Below are positions 44,047 to 53,984 of a DNA stretch of 64,000 nucleotides, in pieces (the stretch's first letter is position 1; each line of letters begins with the position of its first letter). The stretch is taken from positions 6,469,501-6,533,500 of the forward strand of contig NZ_CP121668.1 in assembly GCF_029714425.1 (NCBI RefSeq), written 5' to 3'. A program made the translations under genes and the position numbers. Origin of the DNA: Bradyrhizobium sp. CB2312. GTDB lineage: Bacteria > Pseudomonadota > Alphaproteobacteria > Rhizobiales > Xanthobacteraceae. The notes under the pieces were generated by a model, which searched no databases, was not told where the DNA came from, and was given only the letters and a program-made list of their open reading frames with translations.

Positions 44047-44874
44047 CTAGCCTTTCACCGCGCCGAGCGTCAGTCCGGACACCAGCCAGCGCTGAACCAG
44101 GGCCGCCAGCACCAGCGGCGGCAACGCGATCAGCGTCGCCGCGGCCATGAGGGCGCCCCATTGCGTCGAGCCTTCGCCGATGAAGTTGAAGGCCGCCGCG
44201 ATCAGCGTCTTGGTGTCGCCGTTGGAGAGCACCAGCGCAAACAGGAAATAGTTCCACGAGAACACGAAGGCGAGGATCGCAGACACAGCGACACCGGACG
44301 CCACCAGCGGCAGCGCGATGCGCCAGAGGATGCGCGTGACGCTGCACCCATCCACCTGCGCCGCCTCGAACACGCTGCGCGGAATGCCGTCGAACGACGG
44401 CAGCAGAACCCAGATCACGATCGGCAGCGTGATCACGGCATGGCTGAGGATCAGCGCGGTATAGGAGCCGATCATGCCGATTTGCCGGAACATGACGTAC
44501 CACGGCAGCAGAAACAGTGTGCCCGGCGCCATGCGCGCGGCAAGCGTCAGGATCGCCGGCCACGAAATCCGCGTCCAGGAGACGGCGAAGGCGGCGGGAA
44601 TTCCAAACAGCAGTCCCAGCGCGGTCGAGCCGACCGTGACGATGAGGCTGTTGAGCGCGTAGCTGAGGAACGGCGTGGTCTTGGTCAGCTCAACATAATT
44701 CTCCAGCGTCGGCGTGAAGATCAGCGTCGGCGGATAGGCGGTGACCTCGAAGGACGGCTTGAACGAGGACAGCACCATCCAGACCGTCGGCGCCATGATG
44801 AGCACGCCGGCGAGCACGAGCTGGATGGTGTTGAGCCAGCGGATCCAGCGATCGGTGGTGGCTGCGTCGGTCAT
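44047..44874 (-). CDS. Carbohydrate ABC transporter permease (MalG type)
   Basis: The 275-residue protein has six hydrophobic helices; the EAA loop motif reads VFEAAQVDGCSVTRILWRIALPLV, the ATPase-docking element of the MalG/LacG family. ATG 44874 is 4 bases after the preceding permease's stop and is preferred to an upstream ATG at 44916, which overlaps that gene. It pairs with the MalF-type permease and the MalK-like ATPase. Confidence 0.92.
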   Translation of the reverse strand: MTDAATTDRWIRWLNTIQLVLAGVLIMAPTVWMVLSSFKPSFEVTAYPPTLIFTPTLENYVELTKTTPFLSYALNSLIVTVGSTALGLLFGIPAAFAVSWTRISWPAILTLAARMAPGTLFLLPWYVMFRQIGMIGSYTALILSHAVITLPIVIWVLLPSFDGIPRSVFEAAQVDGCSVTRILWRIALPLVASGVAVSAILAFVFSWNYFLFALVLSNGDTKTLIAAAFNFIGEGSTQWGALMAAATLIALPPLVLAALVQRWLVSGLTLGAVKG

Positions 44875-44878
44875 GAGG

Positions 44879-45766
44879 TCACCACGCCACCGCGCCGCGC
44901 AGGCGGTTGAAGGCAAGCACGGCGCCGAACACGATCGCCGTCAGCGTCAGCATCAGGGCGCTGGCATAGCCGATGTTGAAGAATTCGAAGCCGACCCGGA
45001 AGCCGTAGATGTTGAGCGTGTTCGAGGCGTTGCCCGGACCGCCCTGGGTCGTGATGTAGATGATGTCGAAGAAGCGCAGCAGATCGACGCTGCGCAGAAT
45101 CGCCGCGGTGACGATGGTCGGCAGCAGCAGCGGCAGCGTGATGCGCTGGAAGGTCTTGAATGGGGATGCGCCGTCGATCTGCGCGGCCTCGTAGACGCTC
45201 GGCGGCAGGGATTGCAGGCCGCCCAGCACGATCAGGGCGACGTAAGGCGTCCATTGCCAGCTGTCGATCAGCGCGACGGTCGGAATGACCCATATCGGCG
45301 AGGCCAGCCAGTCCGACGGCGGCAAGCCGAACAACTGCAGGATGTAGTTGGCGGCGCCCAGCGACGGGTCGAGGATCACCAGCCACATCATGCCGGCCAC
45401 GACAGGCGGCATCATGAAGGGCGAAATGAACAGCGAACGCACGATGCCCGGCAGGCGCTTGGCGTGGAACAGCACCAGCGCCAGCCAGACGCCGAAGACG
45501 AGCTGGAGCACCAGGGACAGTACGAACAGCGCGATCGTCACCCAAAGTCCGTGCCAGAACTCGACGTCGGAGATCAGCTTCGAATAGTTGGCGAGGCCCG
45601 CGAAGGATTGCTTGCCGGTCGAGGAAAACGTCTGGAAGCCGAGCCAGATCGTGTAGATGACTGGAAACGCGATCATCGCGACAGTGAAGATCACGGCCGG
45701 CGCCGAGAGCGCCGCCAGCTCCAGTTTCTGCCGGTCCTGCGTGAGTGTCGCAGCCGTGTCCGACAT
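44879..45766 (-). CDS. Carbohydrate ABC transporter permease (MalF type)
   Basis: The 295-residue inner-membrane protein starts MSDTAATLTQDRQKLELAAL and has six hydrophobic helices. The EAA loop reads VYEAAQIDGASPFKTFQRITLPLL. It is the first of two permeases following the binding protein, from which it is separated by 61 bases. The two together form the sugar channel of the transporter. Confidence 0.92.
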   Translation of the reverse strand: MSDTAATLTQDRQKLELAALSAPAVIFTVAMIAFPVIYTIWLGFQTFSSTGKQSFAGLANYSKLISDVEFWHGLWVTIALFVLSLVLQLVFGVWLALVLFHAKRLPGIVRSLFISPFMMPPVVAGMMWLVILDPSLGAANYILQLFGLPPSDWLASPIWVIPTVALIDSWQWTPYVALIVLGGLQSLPPSVYEAAQIDGASPFKTFQRITLPLLLPTIVTAAILRSVDLLRFFDIIYITTQGGPGNASNTLNIYGFRVGFEFFNIGYASALMLTLTAIVFGAVLAFNRLRGAVAW

Positions 45767-45827
45767 GCGTTCGTGCCCTCGATCGAGTTAGGTGCCGGCA
45801 GGCAGCTCGCCTGCCGGCATGAGGCCG

Positions 45828-47126
45828 TTAGTTCAGAGCGATCAGCGCATCGAGCGCCTTGTCGGCATCCGCGCAGGCCTGGTCGATCGGCTTCTGCTTC
45901 AGGATCAGATCCTGCACGGCCTGACCGATGAACTCGCGCGATTGCGGATTGGCGACGATGGGATAGCCGACTTCGGACGAGCCCTTGGTGGCGAGCACGT
46001 CGAGCGCCGCCTGCCACTCCTTCCGCACCGGCTCTTCATCGATCCACTTGCGATACTCGGGATCGTTGGCGACGGACGGACGCGGCGGCGCAATGCCCTG
46101 GAGCGCCATCTTCTTCTGCACCTCGGGGCTGGTCGCCCACTGCACGAAGTACCAGGCCGCATCCGGCTGCTTGCTGTGGGAGGAAACTGCCATTCCCCAG
46201 CCGATCGTGGTCGGCACCTGACCGGCCTCGCCGGCCGGAAACGGCAGCAGGCCGGTGTCCTTCAGGCGCGCGCCGCCTTCCATCACCGTGCGCAGCTCGT
46301 TCGACGATTCGAACGCCATCGCGGCGCGGCCGCTGCGATAGAGCGCGGAAATCTGCTGGAAGCTGTAGTTGACGACGCCGGGAGGTCCGAAGTCGCGCAG
46401 CAGCCGGCTGTAGGTGTCGAGCGCCTCCTTGCCCTTGGCGGAGCAGAGGTTCGACTTGCCGCCAGCGATGTACGTGCCGCCGATATTGTGCAGCATGTTG
46501 CTGAAGGTGTAGGCGACCGCCGGCTTGAGGCCGCGCGAGACGAACGGCGTCACCGCGCTGTCGCAAGCCTTGATCTTCTCGGCCGCAGCCTCGACGTCCT
46601 TGATCGTCTTCGGCGCATCGAGGCCGCACTTCTTGAAGATGTCGGTGCGGTAATAGAAGATCGGCCCTTCGAGATTCATGGGCATGCTGGTGAGCTTGCC
46701 GCCAAAGGTCGCGGCCTTGAGCAGGGCCTGGCTCAGCCCGCTCGGATCATAGTCTTTGGCGACCTCGTTCTTGGCCATCACGGTGAGATCGGCATACCAG
46801 CCGGCGGCGGCGAACTGCTCGCCCTCGCGCGAGGGCAGCGTCATGAACACGTCGACCTCGTCGCTGTTTGCGTTCATGACGGTGACCAGGCGCTGACGCA
46901 TCTGCTGTTCCTGATAGCCGTCGACCTTCAGCGTCATGCCGGTCAGCTTCTCGAAATCGGCCTTGTAGGTCAGCAACGCCTGCGAGACCGGATTGTTGTT
47001 GGCGAGAAAGGTGACGGTCTTGCCCTTGAACTTCATCCAGTCGAAATCGGCGGCGTGCGCCTGCGCGCTGGCCGCAATCGCGAGAGCGGGCAACGCGACA
47101 TGCGTCGCGAGCATCCTGGCCTTCAT
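45828..47126 (-). CDS. Carbohydrate ABC transporter substrate-binding protein
   Basis: The ATG at 47126 with GGAGG upstream gives a signal peptide (MKARMLATHVALPALAIAAS, cleavage around AHA-AD) and a 432-residue periplasmic binding protein of family 1 type. Typical features are GKTVTFLANNNPVSQ, a region rich in Ala and Gly and the C-terminal block ATSPEVQKKMALQGIAPPRPS. It delivers the sugar to the permeases encoded directly downstream and is the first gene of the eight-gene operon. The longer open frame to 47222 is not used. Confidence 0.92.
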   Translation of the reverse strand: MKARMLATHVALPALAIAASAQAHAADFDWMKFKGKTVTFLANNNPVSQALLTYKADFEKLTGMTLKVDGYQEQQMRQRLVTVMNANSDEVDVFMTLPSREGEQFAAAGWYADLTVMAKNEVAKDYDPSGLSQALLKAATFGGKLTSMPMNLEGPIFYYRTDIFKKCGLDAPKTIKDVEAAAEKIKACDSAVTPFVSRGLKPAVAYTFSNMLHNIGGTYIAGGKSNLCSAKGKEALDTYSRLLRDFGPPGVVNYSFQQISALYRSGRAAMAFESSNELRTVMEGGARLKDTGLLPFPAGEAGQVPTTIGWGMAVSSHSKQPDAAWYFVQWATSPEVQKKMALQGIAPPRPSVANDPEYRKWIDEEPVRKEWQAALDVLATKGSSEVGYPIVANPQSREFIGQAVQDLILKQKPIDQACADADKALDALIALN

Positions 47127-47181
47127 TGAACTATCCTCCCGGCTGGCCGCCTTAAACTGGCAGACCTTTTTGAATACGACC

Positions 47182-47195
47182 TGAAAACGGTTACA
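47182..47195. promoter_or_regulatory. LacI-type operator upstream of the sugar operon
   Basis: TGAAAACGGTTACA fits the LacI-family palindrome TGNAANCGNTTNCA with CG at the centre. It lies 56 bases upstream of the binding-protein start. The LacI gene is divergent, 115 bases away, and its own upstream palindrome shares the GTTACA arm. Confidence 0.7.
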
Positions 47196-47292
47196 ACTTA
47201 AGCCACACCATCGCCGTGTCAAGCGATGGACAACCTATGCAATCTGCGGCAGATTTACGAGATTGTCGCTATCCAGCGGCGGCCTGAGCCGA

Positions 47293-47308
47293 AATGTAAC
47301 GTTACATT
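47293..47308. promoter_or_regulatory. Perfect 16-bp palindrome at the LacI-regulator start
   Basis: AATGTAAC and GTTACATT form a perfect 16-bp palindrome ending one base before the ATG at 47310. It contains CG at the centre, as LacI-family operators do. A likely autoregulatory operator; its centre is 112 bp from that of the operator at 47182. Confidence 0.7.
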
Positions 47309-47309
47309 C

Positions 47310-48350
47310 ATGCGCCTGACCAACGCCAAGTCTGTGAAACAGGGCATCCGCGCCGTGGCGGCCCGCGCCGGCGTCTCGACGGCATCGGTCTCGCGCGCCC
47401 TCAACAATCCCGACGCGGTGAGCCCATCCTTGCGTGCGCGCATCGAGCAGGCGATCGACGCGCTCGGCTACATCCCGCATGCGCCGGCGCGCATTCTCTC
47501 GTCACGCCGCTCGCGCACGCTCGGCGCGATCGTGCCGACCATCGACAACACGATGTTTGCGCGCGGCATTGCCTCGCTTCAGCAATATCTGTCCTCGGTC
47601 GGATATATGCTGTTCCTCACCACCAGCGGCTACGATCTCGACGTCGAACTGCAGCAGGCGCGCAATCTGATCAGCCGCGGTGTCGACGGCCTCGTGCTGC
47701 GCGGCGACTGCCATCACGACGGATTGCGAAAACTGCTCGCGGACAATGCAGTGCCCTTCATCAATGTCGGCATCTACCAGCCTGACCGGCCCTACCCTTG
47801 CGTCGGCACCGACAACGAAGCGGCCGCCCATCGCGCCGCCGCGCATGTCATCGAGCTCGGCCATCGCCGGATCGGGATCGTCTCGGCGCTCCAGCGCAAC
47901 AATGACCGCGCCAGCGCGCGCGTCGCCGGCTTCCGCCGCGCGCTCGCCGAGAACGGTCTCGAGCTTCCCCCGCAATGGCATGTCGAGGTGCCCTATACGC
48001 TGGACGACGCGCGTGAGGCGGCCCGCCATCTCCTCAATCTCAGGGATCGCCCGACCGCCGTAGTGTGCGGCAACGACGTCATCGCCTATGGCGTGCTGCT
48101 GGAGGCGGAGCGCGACGGGTTCTCCGTGCCGCGCGATCTGTCGGTCGTCGGCTTCGACGACCTCGACTGGAGCCGCCATTTGCGGCCGAGCCTGACCACG
48201 ATCCACGTTCCGACCGGGGAAACCTGGCAGCGCGCCGGCGAATATCTGGTCCGCAGCCTCGCCGGCGAGCAGACCATCATGCACCGCGAGATCGACTTCT
48301 CGCTGGTGGTCCGCGAATCGACCGCTCCGCCGCCGAAACCCCTGAACTGA
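47310..48350 (+). CDS. LacI family transcriptional regulator
   Basis: The 346-residue regulator has the LacI helix-turn-helix ([25 protein letters not shown]) and hinge ([15 protein letters not shown]), followed by a periplasmic-binding-protein-like effector domain. The ATG at 47310 directly follows a perfect palindrome and has no ribosome site, so it may be leaderless; the frame stays open to 47226 but that part is not LacI-like. It is divergent from the sugar operon and most likely represses it until an effector sugar binds. An SDR gene follows 10 bases later. Confidence 0.9.
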   Translation: MRLTNAKSVKQGIRAVAARAGVSTASVSRALNNPDAVSPSLRARIEQAIDALGYIPHAPARILSSRRSRTLGAIVPTIDNTMFARGIASLQQYLSSVGYMLFLTTSGYDLDVELQQARNLISRGVDGLVLRGDCHHDGLRKLLADNAVPFINVGIYQPDRPYPCVGTDNEAAAHRAAAHVIELGHRRIGIVSALQRNNDRASARVAGFRRALAENGLELPPQWHVEVPYTLDDAREAARHLLNLRDRPTAVVCGNDVIAYGVLLEAERDGFSVPRDLSVVGFDDLDWSRHLRPSLTTIHVPTGETWQRAGEYLVRSLAGEQTIMHREIDFSLVVRESTAPPPKPLN

Positions 48351-48360
48351 GACCCTTGCG

Positions 48361-49095
48361 ATGAACTCGAACTTTTCTCTCGCACCCGGCTTTCATGCCG
48401 TCGTGATCGGTGGCGCCGGCGACATTGGTGCCGCGATCAGCAACCAGTTTTGCGACCTCGGCGCCACGGTCACGGCAACAGGCGCCAACGATGCCGACCT
48501 TGGCCGCACCCTGCTCAAGCCACGCGCGGGCCTCACACTCGCGACGCTCGACGTCACCGATGATGAAGCTGTGACGTCATTCGCCCACCAGCACAAGCGC
48601 GCCGATGCGCTCGTCAACTGCGCCGGTATCCTTGCACGCGACAGGGAATTCGAGATCGAGACCTTCATGAAGGTGCTCGACGTCAATCTCACCGGCACGT
48701 TCCGGACCTGCATGGCGTTCCGTCCAATGCTCGCGGAGAGCAAGGGCTCGATCGTCAACATCGCCTCGATGAATGCGACGTTGGCGCTGCCGCGAATCCC
48801 TGCCTATTGCGCCAGCAAGGGCGGCGTCGTGATGCTGACCAAGGCACTCGCCCTCAAGTGGGCCGAGGACGGTATCCGCGTCAATGCGGTGGCACCCGGC
48901 TACATCGAAACCGCGATCAACGCCGCCGGCCGCACCGATCGCGCACATTATCAGCGCATCGCCGACCGCACCGCCTTCAAGCGCTGGGGACAACCAAAAG
49001 ACATCGCCGGCGCAGTCGCATTCCTCTGCATGCCAGCTTCGCAATATGCGACTGGTACGGTGGTCGCGGTGGACGGCGGATTTCTTGCGGGATGA
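48361..49095 (+). CDS. SDR family oxidoreductase of the carbohydrate cluster
   Basis: The 244-residue enzyme has the cofactor motif [13 protein letters not shown], the catalytic Ser in [13 protein letters not shown], Tyr/Lys in [12 protein letters not shown] and the typical ending [29 protein letters not shown] is the classical C-terminal signature. It lies 10 bases after the LacI regulator on the same strand, so it is probably regulated with it. It may oxidise or reduce the sugar or its acid in the pathway encoded on the other strand. Confidence 0.88.
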   Translation: MNSNFSLAPGFHAVVIGGAGDIGAAISNQFCDLGATVTATGANDADLGRTLLKPRAGLTLATLDVTDDEAVTSFAHQHKRADALVNCAGILARDREFEIETFMKVLDVNLTGTFRTCMAFRPMLAESKGSIVNIASMNATLALPRIPAYCASKGGVVMLTKALALKWAEDGIRVNAVAPGYIETAINAAGRTDRAHYQRIADRTAFKRWGQPKDIAGAVAFLCMPASQYATGTVVAVDGGFLAG

Positions 49096-49096
49096 G

Positions 49097-50542
49097 TCAG
49101 AACGATCCGAACATCGACCCCAGGATCAGGACGGCCACGAGCGCGATGATGCAGCTGACGATCACGGTCATCACCATGTCGAGATAGCTTTCACGGTGGG
49201 TGAGACCGCTGATCTGCAACAGCAGGAGCACGGTGCCGTTGTGGGGAAGCGCGTCCAGTGTGCCGGCGCTCATCGTCGTGATGCGATGCAACAAGTCCGG
49301 AGCGAGGTGATGCTCGGTTGCCAGGCGCATGAAATCGTCGCCAAATGCATTGAGCACGATGGCCATGCCTCCGGAGGCGGTCCCGGTCAGCCCCGCCAGC
49401 ACATTCATCGAGACGGCCAGCGAGACGAGCGGTCCGCCTTGAATCGAGAAGACCGCGTCGCGAACCGTCGCAAATGCCGGTAATGCGGCCACGACCGCGC
49501 CGAAGCCGACAAGGCTCGCGATCATCAGCATCGGCAGGGCTGCGGAATTCGCGCCGGCGTCGAGACTTTCACGCACGGATGGCAAGCGTCGCAGGTTGAC
49601 GAGAAGGACGGTCAGGTTTGCCGCAATGAGCGCGACGATCACCGACCAGACGCCGGACACGGCCCCGATCGTCGTGCCGCCCCACTGCTCCTCGGACAGA
49701 AACGAAAAATCGAGCCGCGGAAACACAACAAGCGACATCAGGAAATTCGTGCCGATGACGACGACGAGCGGCAGCACGGCCAGCGCGAAGCTAGGCCCGC
49801 TTTCAGCCGGCTTGCCGTGCGGCAGCTCGGCCGGATCGAAGTCGCCTGCCGGCGCCGCCTGTTCGCGCACGATCTCGCTCACGACAGGAGTGAAGCTCGC
49901 CCCGCCGCCGTATCCCTCGCCGGCCTTGCGAGCGGCCGTCTCGGCCCGGCCAAGCCACCACATCCCGAAAACGAAGATGATAATGGATGCGATGATACTG
50001 AGCCCCGGGGCCGCGAAGGTGGTCGTGCCGAAGTACGGCATCGGAATGGCGTTGTTGACTGAGGGCGTTCCGGGCATCACCGACATCGTGAACGTGAATG
50101 CACCGAGCCCGATCGTTGCCGGCAGCAGACGGCGCGGGAGATCCGCGGCCCGGAACATCTCGTGCGCCATCGGCACCAGCACGAAGAAGGCGACGAACAC
50201 ACTTACGCCGCCGTAGGTCACGATCGCCGAGGCGATCACTACCGCCAATATCGTGCGGGTGGTTCCCAGTCTTTTCGTCAAACCCTGCGCGATGGCGCTG
50301 ATCGAGCCGCTGTCACCCATCAGCTTGCCGAACAATCCGCCTAGCATGAACATGGGAAACCATTGGGCGACGAACCGCGCCGCCCCGCTCATGAATGTTT
50401 GCGTCCACTGAGCGAGCAACGGTTCGCCCGAGAATGCGGCCGCGATGAGCGCCGCCAGCGGAGAGACCAGCAGCACGCTGACGCCCCGGTACGCGAGCCA
50501 CATCAGCAGCGCTAGTCCGATCAACACCCCAAGCAATCCCAT
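49097..50542 (-). CDS. GntP family permease
   Basis: The 481-residue protein has about 12 hydrophobic helices; GLFGKLMGDSGSISAIAQGL, YGGVSVFVAFFVLVPMA and MPGTPSVNNAIPMPYFG are typical of gluconate:proton symporters. Substrates in this family are gluconate and related sugar acids. AAGG lies eight bases before the ATG. It ends one base from the convergent SDR gene and follows the urea-transporter gene after 46 bases on the same strand, so it may share the urease transcript; alternatively it serves the sugar-acid pathway. Confidence 0.85.
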   Translation of the reverse strand: MGLLGVLIGLALLMWLAYRGVSVLLVSPLAALIAAAFSGEPLLAQWTQTFMSGAARFVAQWFPMFMLGGLFGKLMGDSGSISAIAQGLTKRLGTTRTILAVVIASAIVTYGGVSVFVAFFVLVPMAHEMFRAADLPRRLLPATIGLGAFTFTMSVMPGTPSVNNAIPMPYFGTTTFAAPGLSIIASIIIFVFGMWWLGRAETAARKAGEGYGGGASFTPVVSEIVREQAAPAGDFDPAELPHGKPAESGPSFALAVLPLVVVIGTNFLMSLVVFPRLDFSFLSEEQWGGTTIGAVSGVWSVIVALIAANLTVLLVNLRRLPSVRESLDAGANSAALPMLMIASLVGFGAVVAALPAFATVRDAVFSIQGGPLVSLAVSMNVLAGLTGTASGGMAIVLNAFGDDFMRLATEHHLAPDLLHRITTMSAGTLDALPHNGTVLLLLQISGLTHRESYLDMVMTVIVSCIIALVAVLILGSMFGSF

Positions 50543-50588
50543 GGTGCACCTTCCAGCAATTTCGGAGCGATGATCGCCGCGTTGCGGA

Positions 50589-51605
50589 TCAAGCTCCTGC
50601 GACAGGCTTTTCGACGTCGTTTGCGACAGGAGCGACCGTCTCCAACCGCTGTCGCGGCAACAGGAACAGCCACGTCACCAGCACAAACGGCGCGGTGAGC
50701 GCCGGGATGGCAAACGGGGTCAACGCCACGTTCAAGGCCGCCTGGGCGATCACCGTGAACACCGTCGCAAGGGCTGCGTAGGCAGCGACGCGCCAGCTCG
50801 GTCGATAGAAGACGGTCCCAAGCGCGATCGCCGTGAGAACCGGACTGAACCCAAGCAGACCACCGGTGATCAGGTCGCTCTCGGCGCCGAAAAGATGGGC
50901 CGTCAACACAGCCAAGACCGCTCCCCCGAGCGCGAAGGCGGCTGCTGCGAGCGAGCTCACAGCGAGTCCCGCAAGCAGGAGCAGCGCCGCGATGCCGCTG
51001 GCTTTCAGAAACACCTGGGAGATGCTCAGGACCACGCCATTGACGAGGTCGATCAGCTGGAGCGGGCTCGCCTTGTAGGGTTGGAAGGCGGCCACGACTG
51101 CGCCGGACGGCAGCGCCGTTCCCGCAAGCCCGGAAAACCCATACGTGGCCAGCAAGAGAAGCCACGTCGTGAGCACGAACGGAAATGTGAGTGCGCCTCC
51201 CCACGGCTTGACGACGTTCGTGGTGGCAAGCATCACGACCACGGAGACGGCCGCTCCCAGGATCACGTACACCCAAAGCAGCGGTCCGGGCGCCAGGAAC
51301 GTCGCCAGCGCGAGGCCGACGAGAATGCCGTTGAATCCATAGAGACCGGAATGAAGCGGCTCGCTTTCGACGTGAAGCCATAGCGCGGTCAGGTTCGAGA
51401 CGATAACCGCGAGCACGCCGGCGATCGCGACCTGGGGCGTGCCGGCAGCGTAGGAGCCCCAGGCGATCGCGGCGAGGAAGAGCGCCCCGCTCAGCGGATT
51501 ATCCTGGAACATGACCTGTCCAATGCCGCGCAGATTGGTGTCCAGGAACCGCAACGCGCCTGACGACACCGAGAGGCTTTCCCAGTTGGCCAAGATCTTT
51601 TCCAT
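50589..51605 (-). CDS. UT family urea transporter
   Basis: The 338-residue membrane protein has the two-fold UT build. GLYGFNGILVGLALATFL and DLITGGLLGFSPVLTAIALG are the repeated urea-channel signatures, and FRPxxx-like loops separate the halves. It is a facilitative urea channel of the inner membrane, comparable to UreT in the Brucella ure2 operon. AGGAGG lies five bases before the ATG. It follows ureD after 48 bases on the same strand and would supply substrate to the urease. Confidence 0.88.
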   Translation of the reverse strand: MEKILANWESLSVSSGALRFLDTNLRGIGQVMFQDNPLSGALFLAAIAWGSYAAGTPQVAIAGVLAVIVSNLTALWLHVESEPLHSGLYGFNGILVGLALATFLAPGPLLWVYVILGAAVSVVVMLATTNVVKPWGGALTFPFVLTTWLLLLATYGFSGLAGTALPSGAVVAAFQPYKASPLQLIDLVNGVVLSISQVFLKASGIAALLLLAGLAVSSLAAAAFALGGAVLAVLTAHLFGAESDLITGGLLGFSPVLTAIALGTVFYRPSWRVAAYAALATVFTVIAQAALNVALTPFAIPALTAPFVLVTWLFLLPRQRLETVAPVANDVEKPVAGA

Positions 51606-51653
51606 TGCTGCCTCCTCGAACTCGTCCGGCCGGCAAGCCGTCGGCAGCGCTCG

Positions 51654-52604
51654 CTACCGCCACAAATACGGCGGCGGCAGCGCGGCACCGACGACCTCCT
51701 CGCGGACTATCCCCCAGAATTCGCGTACCTTGGCCTTCACCTGCGCCGTTTCCCGGCCGAGCACCTTGAAGATCAGGCCGGCCTCATTCGGCAGGCGACA
51801 CGCGCCGAAGGCGATGCCTTCCGCGAGGTCGACCGCCGCCTGCATGCGTTCGTGGATGCGCTCCGCCCTCTCCATCGGCGTGCACAGGATCACGTTGGCG
51901 AGTACGTCGAAGGAGTTCATCACACCCGTCTGCCGCATCTGGTAGCGCTGCGGCTCGATCACGAGCTTCTCCGCGAACAGGGATCGGCCATCGGGCCGCG
52001 CGGCCGAGGTCGATATCGACAACACCGTTGCGCCAAAGCACTCGTCGGGATGATGGTGCTTGCGGCCGGGCTGAATGATTTCCGAGAACAGCAAGGTCGC
52101 CGACGGCGCGATGCAGATCTGCGTGTCGCTGAGAAACCGCGAGTGCCGGTGCGGAATCACGGGATCGGGGAGAAACTCCAGATAGGCATCGTCGGCGAGC
52201 GTGATCGTCTGACTTTGCGCCGCGTAGTTGGCGTCCATCGCATGAATCTTGGTGGCCGACTGTGACGTCAGATGAACCTGCGCAGCTGGACCAAGGCTGA
52301 TGTCGAGACCGAGCCGGTCTCCCTGCAACACGCAGCCGGTGGTGGTGATGAGGAACACGCTCGCCAGGCCTGGGATCGCTTCGTCGCAGTAGAGCGGCCG
52401 CTGCACCATATAGGGCGCGCGGCGTTGCAAATCGGTCAGGATGGTCTGGCCGGCGCGCTGCTCGAAGCCCAGGCGCAGGAACCCGGTCTTTCCGACAGTG
52501 CCGCTGCGCATCTGCGGCGGCTCGTCCTGAAAGGACGCAAATTCCGGCATCGATGCGCCGAGAGCCTCGGCCCGAGACCAGGGATGGAACGCTGCCGGTA
52601 TCAT
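51654..52604 (-). CDS. ureD: Urease accessory protein UreD
   Basis: The 316-residue scaffold subunit of the urease activation complex begins near residue 45 with [20 protein letters not shown], then [29 protein letters not shown] and [20 protein letters not shown], all UreD/UreH hallmarks. It forms a complex with UreF and UreG on the apourease. Its ATG overlaps the ureG stop by ATGA. Unlike the common rhizobial order with ureD first, it is placed last here. Confidence 0.94.
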   Translation of the reverse strand: MIPAAFHPWSRAEALGASMPEFASFQDEPPQMRSGTVGKTGFLRLGFEQRAGQTILTDLQRRAPYMVQRPLYCDEAIPGLASVFLITTTGCVLQGDRLGLDISLGPAAQVHLTSQSATKIHAMDANYAAQSQTITLADDAYLEFLPDPVIPHRHSRFLSDTQICIAPSATLLFSEIIQPGRKHHHPDECFGATVLSISTSAARPDGRSLFAEKLVIEPQRYQMRQTGVMNSFDVLANVILCTPMERAERIHERMQAAVDLAEGIAFGACRLPNEAGLIFKVLGRETAQVKAKVREFWGIVREEVVGAALPPPYLWR

Positions 52605-53245
52605 GCCAACCGCCGTTCGCGCGGATTGATGTCGAACAGGAACTCCCGCTCGATCAGCCCCACCAGCTCCGGAATGCCTTCGCCCGTCTTGCAGTTGGTG
52701 AACAGGAACGGCTTTGCGCCGCGCATCAGCTGCGAATCCCGCCTCATCACCTCGAGGCTGGCTCCGACGTGAGGGGCAAGATCGGTCTTGTTGATGACGA
52801 GGATGTCGGAATAGGTGATCCCGGGCCCGTTCTTGCGCGGGATTTTGTCGCCCGCGGCGACGTCGATCACATAGATGAAATAGTCCACCAAGGCGGGCGA
52901 GAAGGTCAGGGTCAGATTGTCCCCTCCACTCTCGATCAGCACGACGTCGCTATCGGGGAAGCGCCGCTCCATATCCTCGACCGCGGCGAGGTTCATGCTC
53001 GGGTCTTCGCGCACGGCGGTGTGGGGGCAGGCGCCCGTCTCCACGCCGATGATGCGCTCGTGGAGCAGGATGCCCTTGAGTGTCCGCTGAACGTGCTTGG
53101 CGTCCTCGGTCGTCACCACGTCGTTGGTGATGATGAGCACCTTGATGCCGAGCTCGAGCAGGCGCGGTGTAATGGCTTCGACGATCGCCGTCTTTCCCGA
53201 CCCCACCGGGCCGCCGATACCGATGCGCGTGATACTCTTCGACAT
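52601..53245 (-). CDS. ureG: Urease accessory GTPase UreG
   Basis: The 214-residue SIMIBI-class GTPase has the P-loop [17 protein letters not shown], the metal-binding [15 protein letters not shown] region with the preceding Cys-Pro-His (TGACPHT), [13 protein letters not shown] and the base-specifying [13 protein letters not shown] hydrolysis drives nickel insertion into urease. It lies 19 bases after ureF, and its stop overlaps the ureD start. Confidence 0.96.
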   Translation of the reverse strand: MSKSITRIGIGGPVGSGKTAIVEAITPRLLELGIKVLIITNDVVTTEDAKHVQRTLKGILLHERIIGVETGACPHTAVREDPSMNLAAVEDMERRFPDSDVVLIESGGDNLTLTFSPALVDYFIYVIDVAAGDKIPRKNGPGITYSDILVINKTDLAPHVGASLEVMRRDSQLMRGAKPFLFTNCKTGEGIPELVGLIEREFLFDINPRERRLA

Positions 53246-53264
53246 GACGGGGCTCCATTCGACG

Positions 53265-53984
53265 TCAGTTCATGAACAGGCGCACATGCGCTCTCGTGTG
53301 GACAGCGGCCAGAATCTCGGCGAGGGGCGCAAAGCCGGCCATGTCCGACAGCCGCGCCGTCGCGGCGATCGCGTACATCGCCTCCGCCTGCCCGGTGAGC
53401 TCGTAGAGAATCCGCTGCGTTTCGATGTGGCTGATCTTCATCAGCCGCAGCGCCGCACCGAGGATCGTCGTCGCCACCCCATACTGGTGCACGACGAACG
53501 CCTCATAAGCCGGCAACTCCTGCACCGCGAAATTGATCGCCAATGCGATCGGGTAGCAGCCCGGAGTGACCGCCTTCGCAATGCATTCACGCCAGGTGCA
53601 AAGCAGCGGCGCGCCGACCACCTCGACACCCATGTCCGTGAACTTCCGGCCCATGCGAACCGACATTACCCGCGCTTCGCCCGAGAGCTTGCGCGCATAG
53701 ACCTGCGCGTCGATGCGCGCGAGGGTCTCGATGTCTCCGGCGAGGGCCGCGCGATGCGCAGCGATCAGGGCGACGCAGTCACCGCGCGCCGCCTGTTCCA
53801 GCGCCGTCAGCGCAAAGGCTCGCAGAGTGGCCACGTCAGTGACGACGCCCTGCTGAACGGCGGATTCCAGTCCGGACGAAAACGAGAACGCGCCGACGGG
53901 AAACATCGAGTCGCCAAACTGGAGCAGCCGCGAGAGCGATGCGGCGGTCCTCGGTGCGCCCGCATTGTCATTTGCGGTGATCAC
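53265..53984 (-). CDS. ureF: Urease accessory protein UreF
   Basis: The 239-residue helical protein has the UreF signature [20 protein letters not shown] near the N-terminus and ends [20 protein letters not shown]. UreF checks UreG GTPase coupling in the UreDFG complex. Its start overlaps the ureE stop by 17 bases. Confidence 0.94.
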   Translation of the reverse strand: MITANDNAGAPRTAASLSRLLQFGDSMFPVGAFSFSSGLESAVQQGVVTDVATLRAFALTALEQAARGDCVALIAAHRAALAGDIETLARIDAQVYARKLSGEARVMSVRMGRKFTDMGVEVVGAPLLCTWRECIAKAVTPGCYPIALAINFAVQELPAYEAFVVHQYGVATTILGAALRLMKISHIETQRILYELTGQAEAMYAIAATARLSDMAGFAPLAEILAAVHTRAHVRLFMN

